From Planctomycetota bacterium (GTDB lineage: Bacteria > Planctomycetota > Phycisphaerae > Phycisphaerales > Phycisphaeraceae): a stretch of DNA of 64,000 bases. Position 1 is the first letter of the stretch, and the number at the start of each line of letters is the position of its first letter. Positions 27,190 through 36,148 of this stretch are shown in pieces. The notes below the pieces were generated by a model. It worked only from the letters and a program-made list of their open reading frames with translations. It did no database searches and was not told where the DNA came from. Both the position numbers and the translations under genes were made by a program. The stretch covers positions 45,883-109,882 of the forward strand of contig JAIOPN010000007.1 in the NCBI GenBank assembly GCA_021413865.1. The letters run 5' to 3'.

Positions 27190-28185
27190 TCAATACACCG
27201 ATTCCGGGTAATAAAAATCCTTCGCGTTCTCCGGCGTGATCAACTCCACGTCGATCATCAGATGCCGAGGCATGAACTCGCCGATCTGCTTCGCCTTGCC
27301 GTCGCGCAGCGACGAGACCGCCAGGTGAATCCCCGCGCCGATCATCGACGGCGGGTAGGTGATGTCCGCTGGGAAATTGGGGTGCTTGTCCATTACCATC
27401 TTCACCACGTCCTTCATCCCCGCGCCGGGCAGGATCCACATCTCCTTCTCGCGGCCGGCCTCCTTGATCGCCTGCATCGCGCCCAGGGCGATGTCGTCGT
27501 CCTGCGCCCAGACCGCGTCGATATGCTTGTGCTGCGCGAGGAAGTTCTGCATCACCTGCAGGCCCTTCTCGCGGTTCCACATCGCCGGCTGCTGACCGAG
27601 AATCTTGATCTCCGGGGAACGCCTGAAGACCTCCATCGCCGCGTTCACCCGGTCCGTGTCCACCGTGCACGGGATGCCCGTGAGCACGACGATGTTCCCC
27701 TTGCCGCCGAGCTTCTTGACCATGAACTCCGCGCTCTTGCGGCCGAAGGCCTTGTTGTCCCCCTCGATGAAAATATCCGCGACGGGCTCGAGGAATCCGC
27801 GGTCCACGTTGACGATGAAGATGCCGCGCTCGTGGGCCTTCTTGGCGATGGGCGTGAGCGGGGCCGACTCGGTGGCGAGAATCACCAGGCCGTCCACGCC
27901 GCGCGACATCATGTCCTCGATGTCGGCGATCTGCTTCTCCGGCTTGTCGGCGGTGGCGTAGCGCCACTCGACGTTCGGCCCGTACACCGCCATGGCGCGC
28001 TTCGCCCACCAGCCCACGCCCGCGGTCCAGCCGTGGTCCGCCGCGGGGATCGACACGCCGATGCGCAGTTTTTTCGTCGGCGGCTCCGCCAGCACGGAAG
28101 GCTCGGCCACCACGCCCCGCCGCAGGGCCATGAGCGCGACCGTAAAAACGCAGGCCACAACGATGATGCGGATCGAACGCTGCAT
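27190..28185 (-). CDS. Periplasmic sugar-binding protein, RbsB-like
   Basis: 331 residues with an N-terminal signal (MQRSIRIIVVACVFTVALMA). Two type I periplasmic binding lobes follow: KLRIGVSIPAADHGWTAGV near 39-57, then IEDMMSRGVDGLVILATES and the hinge GAMQAIKEAGREKEMWIL. It captures a monosaccharide for the ABC permease and ATPase encoded just upstream. The gene order ATPase, permease, binding protein is the reverse of many ribose operons but is common in planctomycetes. The ligand is unknown; the coupled dehydrogenases suggest a sugar acid or deoxy-sugar. Confidence 0.9.
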   Translation of the reverse strand: MQRSIRIIVVACVFTVALMALRRGVVAEPSVLAEPPTKKLRIGVSIPAADHGWTAGVGWWAKRAMAVYGPNVEWRYATADKPEKQIADIEDMMSRGVDGLVILATESAPLTPIAKKAHERGIFIVNVDRGFLEPVADIFIEGDNKAFGRKSAEFMVKKLGGKGNIVVLTGIPCTVDTDRVNAAMEVFRRSPEIKILGQQPAMWNREKGLQVMQNFLAQHKHIDAVWAQDDDIALGAMQAIKEAGREKEMWILPGAGMKDVVKMVMDKHPNFPADITYPPSMIGAGIHLAVSSLRDGKAKQIGEFMPRHLMIDVELITPENAKDFYYPESVY

Positions 28186-28202
28186 GGTCTTCTCCTTGTC
28201 AA

Positions 28203-29345
28203 TCAGGATTCACGCCCGTCGCGGCGCTGCACCAGCACGGCCGCGACGATGACGACGCCCTTGACCAGGCCCTGCAGATACACGGGGGCGTCGAGCATGT
28301 TGAGCATGTTACCGATCACGCCGAGCATGAGCACCCCGATCACGGTGCCCGCGATCGTGCCCGCGCCGCCGCGCATGCGTGTCCCGCCCACGACGACGGC
28401 CGCGATCGCGTCGAGTTCGTAGAACAAGCCCGTCTGCCCGCTGGAGACCGAGTTCATCCGGCTCGAAACAAGCAGCGCCGACACCGCGGAGGCGAGCCCG
28501 ACCAGCGTGTAGGTGAGCATCTTGATCCGGCCGACCGGGATCGCCGAGTAAACAGCCGCACGCTCGTTGCAGCCGATGGCGGTCACATAGCGGCCGTAGC
28601 GCGTGCGGTTGAGCAGCACGTACGCCGCGACCGCCGCCAGCGCGAAGAAGATCACCGGGTACGGCAACCGCAGCCCACCGAAGAGCGGTATGCCGCCCTG
28701 CCCGAGATAACCAAAAATCACGGGGCTGGACGATCGGAACTCTCCGCCATCCACGAGCGACTGCGCCAGCGAGCGGTAGGCCGCCAGTCCGCCGAGTGTG
28801 ACGATGAGCGGGGAGATGCGCCCTTTGGCGATCAGCACGCCGTGGAGCAGCCCCGCGAGCGGGCCGACGACGAGCATCACCGCCATGCCGGCGGCCGCGC
28901 CCCACGCCTCGCTCCCGCCGACGCCGATGGAAACAAACGCGTGCGCCATCGCCGCGCGAAAAGCCCCGTAATCCGGCGTGATGCCGATCTCCGCCGATTC
29001 CCGCACGGATTGGATGATCCCCGGCGCGGTGATGACGGTGTTCATCACCCAGATGCCCAGCCCGCCGATGAAAGCGACCAGCGAGCCGACGGAGAGGTCG
29101 ATGCCGCCGAGCGTCATCGCCAGCGTCATGCCGATCGCGATGATGCCGACGAAGGACCACTGGTACACGATGTTGATGAGGTTTTCGGGCCGGAGGAACG
29201 CCAAGCCGCCGCCGCGCAGGAATTCATGGGCAACGGTGTAGATCACCAGCAGCATCAGCGCCGCGAGCGGCCCGGCCCACTGCGGGAGGCGGTCCAGCCA
29301 TCGCCGAAACGGACGCGGTTGTGAGGGAGTCGGGGTGTCACTCAT
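28203..29345 (-). CDS. ABC transporter permease, RbsC-like
   Basis: 380 residues from the ATG at 29345 (MSDTPTPSQPRPFRRWL). About nine membrane segments are present. The family block IGMTLAMTLGGIDLSVGSL (about 74-92) and the cytoplasmic loop AIGCNERAAVYSAIPVGRIK (near 258-277) show the BPD_transp_2 sugar permease type. The start overlaps the ATPase stop by one base (TGATG), so translation is coupled. It would form a homodimer channel in the inner membrane. Confidence 0.93.
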   Translation of the reverse strand: MSDTPTPSQPRPFRRWLDRLPQWAGPLAALMLLVIYTVAHEFLRGGGLAFLRPENLINIVYQWSFVGIIAIGMTLAMTLGGIDLSVGSLVAFIGGLGIWVMNTVITAPGIIQSVRESAEIGITPDYGAFRAAMAHAFVSIGVGGSEAWGAAAGMAVMLVVGPLAGLLHGVLIAKGRISPLIVTLGGLAAYRSLAQSLVDGGEFRSSSPVIFGYLGQGGIPLFGGLRLPYPVIFFALAAVAAYVLLNRTRYGRYVTAIGCNERAAVYSAIPVGRIKMLTYTLVGLASAVSALLVSSRMNSVSSGQTGLFYELDAIAAVVVGGTRMRGGAGTIAGTVIGVLMLGVIGNMLNMLDAPVYLQGLVKGVVIVAAVLVQRRDGRES

Positions 29346-30907
29346 CACGCATCGCCCATGGCGTCGGTCGCGCCCACGCCGGCCGCATGGTACATGACGC
29401 CCTCCTCCGTCGCGGCGGCTCCGTCGAGCGTGGCGGCGATCCGCCCGCGCCGCATCACGATGACGCGGTGGCACAGGCCCAGAAGTTCGTTCAGCTCCGA
29501 CGAGATCACGATGCACGACACACCCCGCCGCGTGAGCATCTGGATGTGGCGGTAGATCTCCTCCTTCGCCCCGATGTCCACGCCGCGCGTCGGCTCGTCG
29601 AGGATCAGCACCTTGGGCCCGGTCTGCAGCCACTTGGCCAGCGCGATCTTCTGCTGGTTGCCGCCGCTGAGCGTGTCGATGCGGTCGCGCAGCCCACCGA
29701 CACGGATCGACAGCGCCCGCACGTACTCGGCCGTCACCACCTCCTCCGCGCCCCGATCGATCAACGGCCGGCAGAACCCGCGCAGCGCCGCGAGCGTCGT
29801 GTTTTCCGCGACCCCCATGCCCAGCACCAGCCCGTGGCCCTTGCGGTCCTCCGACAGGTAGGCGATCCCCGCCTCGACCGAGTCGCGCACATCCCCAATC
29901 TTCAGCGGCTTGCCGCTTAGCGTGATTCCTCCTCCGTCTGAAAACGCCACCCGCCGCAGACCGACGATCCCCTCCGCCAGCTCCGTCCTTCCCGCGCCGA
30001 TCAGCCCGGCGAACCCGAGGATTTCCCCGTCGTGCAGCGTGAAGCCCGCCTCCTCCACGCGCCCCGCGACCGACAACCCCTTGACCTCCAAAACGACGCC
30101 CGGCCTCGACGGCTCGCGAGGCGGGAAATGGTCCGCCATCTCACGGCCGACCATCAGGCTCGCGAGCCTCGCCTCGGCTACGTGGCCCGTGCCAAGCTCG
30201 CCGGGCGTCACGACCGTCACCAGCCGGCCGTCGCGCAGCACGACGACGCGGTCGCACACGCCGAGCACCTCCCCCAGCAGGTGCGAGATGTACACGATCG
30301 CCACGCCTCGCCCGCGCAGGCGACGGACCTCCGCCAGCAGCGCCGTGGTTTCACGTGCCGTCAGCACGGCCGTCGGCTCATCCATGATCAGCACCCGCGC
30401 GTCACACGAGAGCGCCCGCGCGATCTCGACCATCTGCTTCTGCGCGATCGACAATCTTTTCACGGGCGTGTCGGGATCGATGTCGGCGGAAATCTCGGCG
30501 AGCCATTTCCACGCACCGGCGCGCGTCACGGCGCGATCGACGAACCACCGCCCCGCCCCGACATGCACACGCTCCCGGCCCAGAAATATATTGTCCGCAA
30601 CGGTCAACTCATCCACGAGGTTCAACTCCTGGTGGATCATCGCGATACCTAGCCGCTGGGCATCCGCGGGCCCGCGCAGGTTCATGATATGCCCGTCGAT
30701 CGAGACGGACCCCGCGGTCGGCGTCTCGATGCCGCCGAGGACCTTCATGAGCGTGCTCTTGCCGGCGCCGTTCTCGCCGACCAGCCCAAGCACCTCGCCG
30801 GCACGGATATCCAAATTGACACCGTCGAGCGCGCGCGTGGCGGCGAAATCCTTGACGATGCCGCGGACGGCGATCAGGGGGTTGGAAGCGTCTGCCGCAA
30901 CGGACAT
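29345..30907 (-). CDS. Sugar ABC transporter ATP-binding protein, RbsA-like
   Basis: 520 residues with two fused ATPase domains. The first has the intact Walker A GENGAGKST and Walker B VLIMDEPTAVL, with a variant signature LSIAQKQM. The second has the usual degenerate Walker A (GLIGAGRTEL), the signature LSGGNQQK and Walker B VLILDEPTRGVD. This fits ribose/xylose/galactose-type importers. It is the first gene of the minus-strand transport and dehydrogenase operon, and is divergent from the beta-propeller protein 77 nt away. A shared control region is likely, but no operator palindrome was found there. Confidence 0.95.
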   Translation of the reverse strand: MSVAADASNPLIAVRGIVKDFAATRALDGVNLDIRAGEVLGLVGENGAGKSTLMKVLGGIETPTAGSVSIDGHIMNLRGPADAQRLGIAMIHQELNLVDELTVADNIFLGRERVHVGAGRWFVDRAVTRAGAWKWLAEISADIDPDTPVKRLSIAQKQMVEIARALSCDARVLIMDEPTAVLTARETTALLAEVRRLRGRGVAIVYISHLLGEVLGVCDRVVVLRDGRLVTVVTPGELGTGHVAEARLASLMVGREMADHFPPREPSRPGVVLEVKGLSVAGRVEEAGFTLHDGEILGFAGLIGAGRTELAEGIVGLRRVAFSDGGGITLSGKPLKIGDVRDSVEAGIAYLSEDRKGHGLVLGMGVAENTTLAALRGFCRPLIDRGAEEVVTAEYVRALSIRVGGLRDRIDTLSGGNQQKIALAKWLQTGPKVLILDEPTRGVDIGAKEEIYRHIQMLTRRGVSCIVISSELNELLGLCHRVIVMRRGRIAATLDGAAATEEGVMYHAAGVGATDAMGDA

Positions 30908-30984
30908 GCGATCATGTTACCGACGGCCCCCGCAACGCGCGGCGGCGGGTTATCCTGTTGCGCCCTTCTTACCATGAGTAAACC

Positions 30985-32514
30985 ATGTCCAACCTCTACC
31001 TCGCCATCGACGACGCCTCTCTTCCGCTGCGCAAAAACGTCGCGCTCCATCTGAGTAAGCCGGCCGTGCGTGCCGAGCCGGTGCTGACGCCCAGCCCGTT
31101 CGAGGGCAACGCGCCGGACAACCTCGCGGCGCATTTCTACGGTACGGTGCTGCGGGACGGCGGGAAGTTCCGCATGTGGTACTACGCCTGCCACTGGGGG
31201 CACAACCCCGACTGGTCGCCGCGGATGAAGCAACAGATGGCCAAACCGCCCGGCTGGGCGACGCCCGACTGCCCCATCGGCCAGGGGCCGCTCTGCTACG
31301 CCGAGAGCGACGACGGCCTCACCTGGAAAAAACCCGCGTTGGGCCAGGTGCTCTTCAAGGGGAGCAAGGCGAACAACGCCCTCGATCTGCCGCACAACAT
31401 CGTCAGCGGCGCGATCGTCATCAAGGACGAGGCCGACCCCGACCCGTCGCGCCGCTACAAGATGACCTACCAGTTTTTCCCCGACCAGAGCGACCCGATC
31501 ATCGAGGAGTACGGCACGATGCCCTCGGTGGCGCTGGCGGTCTCGCCCGACGGCATCAAGTGGACCGTGATAGGAATCCCCTTCCGCAATCAGTTCGTCG
31601 AGCCCTCCTCGTTCATCAAGCACGCGGGGCAGTACGTCGTGCATTACCAGGTGATGGACCTCTGGGCGGGGTACGGGGCCGAGGGCGGGAATCCGGCCGG
31701 ACGGACCGGCGCGGCGCGGCTCTCGCCCGATTTCGACCACTGGGCCGACGGGCTCGCCGAGACCTTCGCGCTGGCGGAGCCGGAGGACCGGAGCAAGCGC
31801 GGGTCGAGCGGCGATTACGACCAGGTTCACCTGGGCGTCGGCGCGACGAGCTTCGGCAACGTCTGCGTCGGGCTGTACGGCCTGTGGCACAACGCGGAGA
31901 ACAACAAGGGGTTCGGCCAGATTTCCTGCGACTTCGGCCTGCTGGTCTCCAACGACGGCGTGCGCTTCCGCGAGCCGGTCAAGGGCCACCGTTTCCTCCG
32001 CCGCGAGGACTCGCTCGTCACGCCCGTGCCCGGCCACGACTTCAACACCATTCTCTGCCAGGCCAACGGCATCCTCAACGTCGGCAATGAGACGCGCATC
32101 TACCACGGCCGGTGGCGCAACGCCGGCTCGTGGGGCAAGAGCCAGCTCCGCCATTACTGGGCGGAGGTCGCGCTGGCGACCATCCCGCGCGACCGCTGGG
32201 GCGGATTGGGGCTGATCGCCAACACGAACGAGGGATTGGTCTGCTCGGCGCCGATCGCGCTGCCGAAGAACGGCGGCCAGCTCACGATCAACGCCGATGG
32301 CGTCGCCGGCATCACCGTCGAGCTGCTCGACGAGCAGTACCGCCCCATCACCGGTTTCGCCGACGGCCGGATCGCGGGCGGCGACGGGCTGGACTGCAAG
32401 GTCGCGTGGACGGGTCATGCGCTGACGGAACTGGGCGGGCGAACGGTGCGCGTGCAGGCAAAGCTGAAGCGCACGGCGGACAACCTGCCGCGGTTGTACG
32501 CGATGAATCTGTGA
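30985..32514 (+). CDS. Beta-propeller glycosidase-like protein
   Basis: 509 residues, no signal peptide. Repeated blocks such as GGKFRMWYYACHWG, CYAESDDGLTWKKP, VALAVSPDGIKWTVIG and LLVSNDGVRFREPVKG (near 40, 108, 185 and 325) are the WYxxSxDGxxW strands of five-bladed propeller glycosidases related to GH32/GH43 and the GH130 type. Which residues are the acids cannot be assigned. It is divergent from the sugar ABC operon and so probably acts on the same substrate family. A C-terminal beta-sandwich (about 420-509, GGQLTINADGVAGITVELLD) follows the propeller, as in GH32 proteins. Confidence 0.7.
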   Translation: MSNLYLAIDDASLPLRKNVALHLSKPAVRAEPVLTPSPFEGNAPDNLAAHFYGTVLRDGGKFRMWYYACHWGHNPDWSPRMKQQMAKPPGWATPDCPIGQGPLCYAESDDGLTWKKPALGQVLFKGSKANNALDLPHNIVSGAIVIKDEADPDPSRRYKMTYQFFPDQSDPIIEEYGTMPSVALAVSPDGIKWTVIGIPFRNQFVEPSSFIKHAGQYVVHYQVMDLWAGYGAEGGNPAGRTGAARLSPDFDHWADGLAETFALAEPEDRSKRGSSGDYDQVHLGVGATSFGNVCVGLYGLWHNAENNKGFGQISCDFGLLVSNDGVRFREPVKGHRFLRREDSLVTPVPGHDFNTILCQANGILNVGNETRIYHGRWRNAGSWGKSQLRHYWAEVALATIPRDRWGGLGLIANTNEGLVCSAPIALPKNGGQLTINADGVAGITVELLDEQYRPITGFADGRIAGGDGLDCKVAWTGHALTELGGRTVRVQAKLKRTADNLPRLYAMNL

Positions 32515-32530
32515 CCCACGGATTGAACGC

Positions 32531-32606
32531 AGCCCCGTCATGCAAATGCGGGGCTTCTTGCTTGCCTCCGCCCGCAGAAGAAGCCCCGCATTTGCATGCC
32601 GGGGCT
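32531..32606. repeat. Palindromic element, family E
   Basis: Two 29-nt arms (32531-32559 and 32578-32606) with one mismatch; the core is ATGCAAATGCGGGGCTTCTT. It lies between the propeller gene and tRNA-Thr. One copy was seen in this window. Confidence 0.85.
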
Positions 32607-32681
32607 CCGGGGATCGCCGCTGGAATCGCCGGGGGATGTCGCTATGATGCACCGCGCTTCATCGGGCTTTTATCGATGAAC

Positions 32682-32753
32682 GCCACCTTAGCTCAGTGGT
32701 AGAGCGATGCTTTCGTAAAGCATAGGTCGTGGGTTCAAATCCCACAGGTGGCC
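32682..32753 (+). tRNA. tRNA-Thr (CGT)
   Basis: A complete cloverleaf. The 7-bp acceptor (GCCACCT with AGGTGGC), D arm GCTCAGTGGTAGAGC, anticodon loop TTCGTAA (anticodon CGT) and T arm GTGGGTTCAAATCCCAC are all regular. No CCA is encoded. The base in the discriminator position reads C, which is unusual for a bacterial tRNA-Thr. A -10-like TATGAT lies at 32643-32648. Confidence 0.95.
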
Positions 32754-32814
32754 TTCGCCTGCGCCCGCCCCCGTCTGGGGCGGAGAACTACCCACATCCG
32801 AAAATGAGGCCCGC

Positions 32815-34413
32815 ATGGACGGCTCACCCGACGACGTGTTCATCACCGATCTCCCGCGGCGCGTGGTCGGCGGGCTCAGGCCGGCGCGCGGCAAGGGCGA
32901 GGGGTGGGTGGAGCTGACCTGGGAGTGCGACGGGAAATCCGGCACGGGCCTGGCGACCGGAGCGCTCAGCGGTGCGCCGGAGTTGATCATCGATCTCGGG
33001 ATCGAGGGGGAGTGGGTTTTGTACGCGGGGCTCGCCGCCTACAGCGGGCTGCGCATGTGGCTCGACGGCGAAAAGGGGTATCGCCAGTTCAACGTGCACC
33101 ACGGCGGCCCGCGCCTGCAGGAGTGCCGGTTCCACCGCGCCGACCTGACCGGCCGCCGCCTGCACGTCGCACCCGTGCCCGGCCCGCGCAGCCAGGGATT
33201 GGGGCTGACCTACCTGCGCGCCCGACGCGAAGACCACGCGCCGAAAAAGAGCGCTCGAAACGTCGTGGGCACCAACGACGGTTGGTCCTACCTCGCCCTC
33301 GACGGCTGCGAGACGGCCGCCGACGTTTACCGCATGTTCACCCCGCTGCGCGACAGCGACGTGTCGCGCCTCCTGTACGGCCCGGGCGGTGCGGACTTCA
33401 CCAGCTACCATCCCACGAAAATCGGCACCTGCGCCCCACACGAACCGACGCACGCCTTCCGCGAGTGCGACGTGATCCACGCCCGTGCCGTCAAGCGGCT
33501 GCGCGAGACCGGTGTGGACCCGCTGGCGGTCGCCGCCGGGGCGTGCAGGGACGTCGGCGTCGAGCTGCACTTCTACATCAGGCCCGAAGCGTTTTTCGGC
33601 GCCTTCCCGTGGGACGGCCTCTTCGATTCACGCTTCTTCCTGGACAACCCGCAATGGCGCTGCCGCGACGAGTTCGGCGACCAGGTCATGCGTATGAGCT
33701 ACGCCCACAAGGGCGTGCAGGACCACATGCTCGCCTACATCGAGGAGCTGATGCGCTACGACCCCGCGGGCATCAGCATCGCCTTCAACCGCAGCCTGCC
33801 GGTCATGATCTGCGAGGAGCCCGTGCTCGAGGCCTACGAGGCGCGGCACGGCCGCAGGCCCGCGCTTCCCACCGAGTGCGACAGCCCCGAGATGCTGCGC
33901 GTCCGGCAGGATTTATTGACGAACGGTTTTCTCGCCCGGCTGCACGCCATGCTCAGCGCGCGGGGCAAGGCCCTGTCGTTCATCGTGGACGGCGACGGGG
34001 AGCACAACGCGAAGCTCGGCCTCGATCTCAAAGACGTGATCGGGCGCGGCTGGTTGCAGGCCGTTTACAACACCGGCCCCTGCCACGGCTCGGCGTTCTG
34101 GCGGGAGATCGCCGCGTCGGGCAAGACGGAGGTGTACCCCACCGGGCACAACTGGGACGCCGCGCACGACCATGCGAACATGGCCAGGGCGGCGCGCGAC
34201 AACATCCTCGACGCCGGCTTCGCCGGGCCGCTCCTCTGGGACATCGAGAGCTGCTTTGAAAACCCTTACAACTGGCACGTCGTCCGCCACCTGGGCAGCC
34301 GCGCGTTCCTCAACGACATGATCGACGGGCGTGTCGCTCCCCCGCCGCTGCCCCGCACCACCCGGCTCAACGGGGTGAAAACAGATCGGTACAACCCGAA
34401 CGCGAGCTACTGA
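32815..34413 (+). CDS. Hypothetical protein, probable TIM-barrel glycoside hydrolase
   Basis: 532 residues, no signal peptide. The N-terminal 150 residues look like a beta-sandwich (LTWECDGKSGTGLATG, EWVLYAGLAAYSGLRMWLDG). The rest resembles a (beta/alpha)8 barrel: GVELHFYIRPEAFFG near 243-257, EELMRYDPAGISIAFNRSLP near 308-327, LSFIVDGDGEHNAKLGLDL and AGPLLWDIESCFENP near 485-499. Such strings are typical of uncharacterised hydrolase-like proteins in planctomycetes. No family could be named with confidence. It follows tRNA-Thr on the plus strand and sits beside the sugar locus, so a role in glycan breakdown is a reasonable guess. Confidence 0.6.
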   Translation: MDGSPDDVFITDLPRRVVGGLRPARGKGEGWVELTWECDGKSGTGLATGALSGAPELIIDLGIEGEWVLYAGLAAYSGLRMWLDGEKGYRQFNVHHGGPRLQECRFHRADLTGRRLHVAPVPGPRSQGLGLTYLRARREDHAPKKSARNVVGTNDGWSYLALDGCETAADVYRMFTPLRDSDVSRLLYGPGGADFTSYHPTKIGTCAPHEPTHAFRECDVIHARAVKRLRETGVDPLAVAAGACRDVGVELHFYIRPEAFFGAFPWDGLFDSRFFLDNPQWRCRDEFGDQVMRMSYAHKGVQDHMLAYIEELMRYDPAGISIAFNRSLPVMICEEPVLEAYEARHGRRPALPTECDSPEMLRVRQDLLTNGFLARLHAMLSARGKALSFIVDGDGEHNAKLGLDLKDVIGRGWLQAVYNTGPCHGSAFWREIAASGKTEVYPTGHNWDAAHDHANMARAARDNILDAGFAGPLLWDIESCFENPYNWHVVRHLGSRAFLNDMIDGRVAPPPLPRTTRLNGVKTDRYNPNASY

Positions 34414-34423
34414 CCACGGCGGG

Positions 34424-36124
34424 TCACGCCTCGGGCGTACCGGTCTCGTCCGAGGCGACGCCGTTGGTCGCGCTGCTGTCCGTCTCCGGCCCATGCGTCT
34501 CGGCGGAGGCGGGCATGGCGGCGGCGGAGCAGGGCAACTCGATGGTGAAGGTCGTACCCTCGCCCGGCTTGCTGTCGAGTTGGATCGTCCCGCCGTGCTC
34601 CTCGACAATTTTTTTGGTGACGACCAGGCCCAGGCCCGTGCCGCGCAGGCCCTTGGTGGAATAGAAGGGCTGGAACAGCCGGCGTTGCTGGTCGGGCTCA
34701 ATGCCCGGGCCGTTGTCGCCCACGCGGATGCGGACCGCCTGCGGGCTGGCCTGGTATTCCGAGGCAAAACTCACGGCCCCGACCTTGGCCGGCGCGGCGT
34801 CCAGCGCGTTCTGCAACAGGTTGAGCACCGCCTGGTGCACGCCGCTGGGGTCGATCGGCACGGGCGGCATGTCCAACTCGATGTCCGTGATCAACGCCAC
34901 CTGCTTGGCGTCGAACTGCCGCTGCACCAGCGTGACGATCTCCTCCAGCAGCTTGGGCAGGCTGGTCATCTCGACCTCGGGCTTGCGCTGCTTGGAGTAG
35001 GCGAGCATGTTCAGCGTGAGCGAGAAGATGCGGTCGAGGTTGCGCGCGACGATGTCCCACCCCGACTGCACGACCTTCATGTTCTGCTTCTTGAGGCCCA
35101 ACTCGACCAGGTCCGCCCCGCCGCGCATCCCCTGCAGGATGTTCTTGGTGGAGTGCGACAACGAGGCGACGGTTTCGCCCACGGCGGCGAGCCGCTCACG
35201 GCTGACGCGCTCGGCGTAAAGCTCGACGTTCGCCACCGCCATCGCCGTCTGCACGCCGATCGCGGTGAGCAGGCGGAGCTGGTCCTCGGTGTAGGTGTAG
35301 TTGGCAACCTGGCTGTCGATGTAGAGCACGCCGAAGAGCCGGTTCTTGACCTGGATCGGCACGCACATCGCCGAGCGGATGCCATACGCCTGCACGCTCT
35401 CGCCCGAGGCGAACCGCGTGTCCGTCATCGCGTTGCTCGACAGCACGCCCTCGCGCTGCCGCATCACGTGCTGCACGATCGTGCGGCTCACGGTAATGCG
35501 GTGGTCCTGCTTGTTCTTGGGCTTGACCTTGTGACGCACGACCACGGGCTCGGGGCGGTCCGTCGGCGTCTCCTGCTGCAGGATGAAGCCGCGGTCGGCC
35601 TGGAAGTTTTCCAGCACCAGGTCCATCACCTTTTCCAGCAGCGTCTGCCTGTCCTCCACCGCGCCGATGAGCTGCGTCAGTTCGTAGATCACCCTGAGCT
35701 GGAGGACCGCCGCCTCGCTCGGCTCGGGGACGGCCATGATCATCGAATCGTCGTTGCTGGCGACGGTCTTCTCGACGACGGAGTCGATCTCCCCCTGCTT
35801 GGCAACGCGCACACCGTGCGGCCGGGTGGGCGTCAGCTCCTGGCCGAACAGCAGCAGGGTCATGCCGGTGCGGATCTGATCGCCGGGCTTGAGCTGGCGG
35901 CGCTCGGAGACACGCTGGCCGTTCACAAATGTGCCGTTGGCGCTCTCGAGGTCGTTGATGAACCACCGGCCGTCGTCGGGCGTCAGTTCGGAGTGGCGAC
36001 GCGAGATGGTCTGGTCCGCCAACGGCAACGCCTCGCTCGACCGACCGATGAGCTGCGGCTCATGGTCGGGCAGGCGGAACCGTCGCCCCTTGTCGGGGCC
36101 TTGCAAGACCGTCAGGATCAGCAT
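34424..36124 (-). CDS. FHA-GAF sensor histidine kinase
   Basis: 566 residues, cytosolic. An FHA domain (about 1-95: IGRSSE, ISRRHSELT, SANGTFVNGQ) would bind phosphothreonine peptides. A GAF domain (about 140-300) is a small-ligand sensor. The kinase core has SLSHSTKNILQG with candidate phospho-His324, the N box LNLLQNALDAAP (about 434-445), G1 DNGPGI (480-485) and G2 GTGLGL (495-500). The H box is atypical (SHSTKN where HExxN or HDxRN is usual). FHA plus histidine kinase suggests cross-talk with Ser/Thr kinases. No receiver partner is adjacent; it lies 24 nt after argH on the same strand. Confidence 0.9.
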   Translation of the reverse strand: MLILTVLQGPDKGRRFRLPDHEPQLIGRSSEALPLADQTISRRHSELTPDDGRWFINDLESANGTFVNGQRVSERRQLKPGDQIRTGMTLLLFGQELTPTRPHGVRVAKQGEIDSVVEKTVASNDDSMIMAVPEPSEAAVLQLRVIYELTQLIGAVEDRQTLLEKVMDLVLENFQADRGFILQQETPTDRPEPVVVRHKVKPKNKQDHRITVSRTIVQHVMRQREGVLSSNAMTDTRFASGESVQAYGIRSAMCVPIQVKNRLFGVLYIDSQVANYTYTEDQLRLLTAIGVQTAMAVANVELYAERVSRERLAAVGETVASLSHSTKNILQGMRGGADLVELGLKKQNMKVVQSGWDIVARNLDRIFSLTLNMLAYSKQRKPEVEMTSLPKLLEEIVTLVQRQFDAKQVALITDIELDMPPVPIDPSGVHQAVLNLLQNALDAAPAKVGAVSFASEYQASPQAVRIRVGDNGPGIEPDQQRRLFQPFYSTKGLRGTGLGLVVTKKIVEEHGGTIQLDSKPGEGTTFTIELPCSAAAMPASAETHGPETDSSATNGVASDETGTPEA

Positions 36125-36148
36125 CCGATCAACTCCCGCAAACCACGC

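Noticed and set aside
28203..29633. Long N-terminal extension of the ABC permease
   Set aside because: The extra 96 codons overlap the ATPase gene in another frame; the ATG at 29345 with one-base overlap is the natural start.
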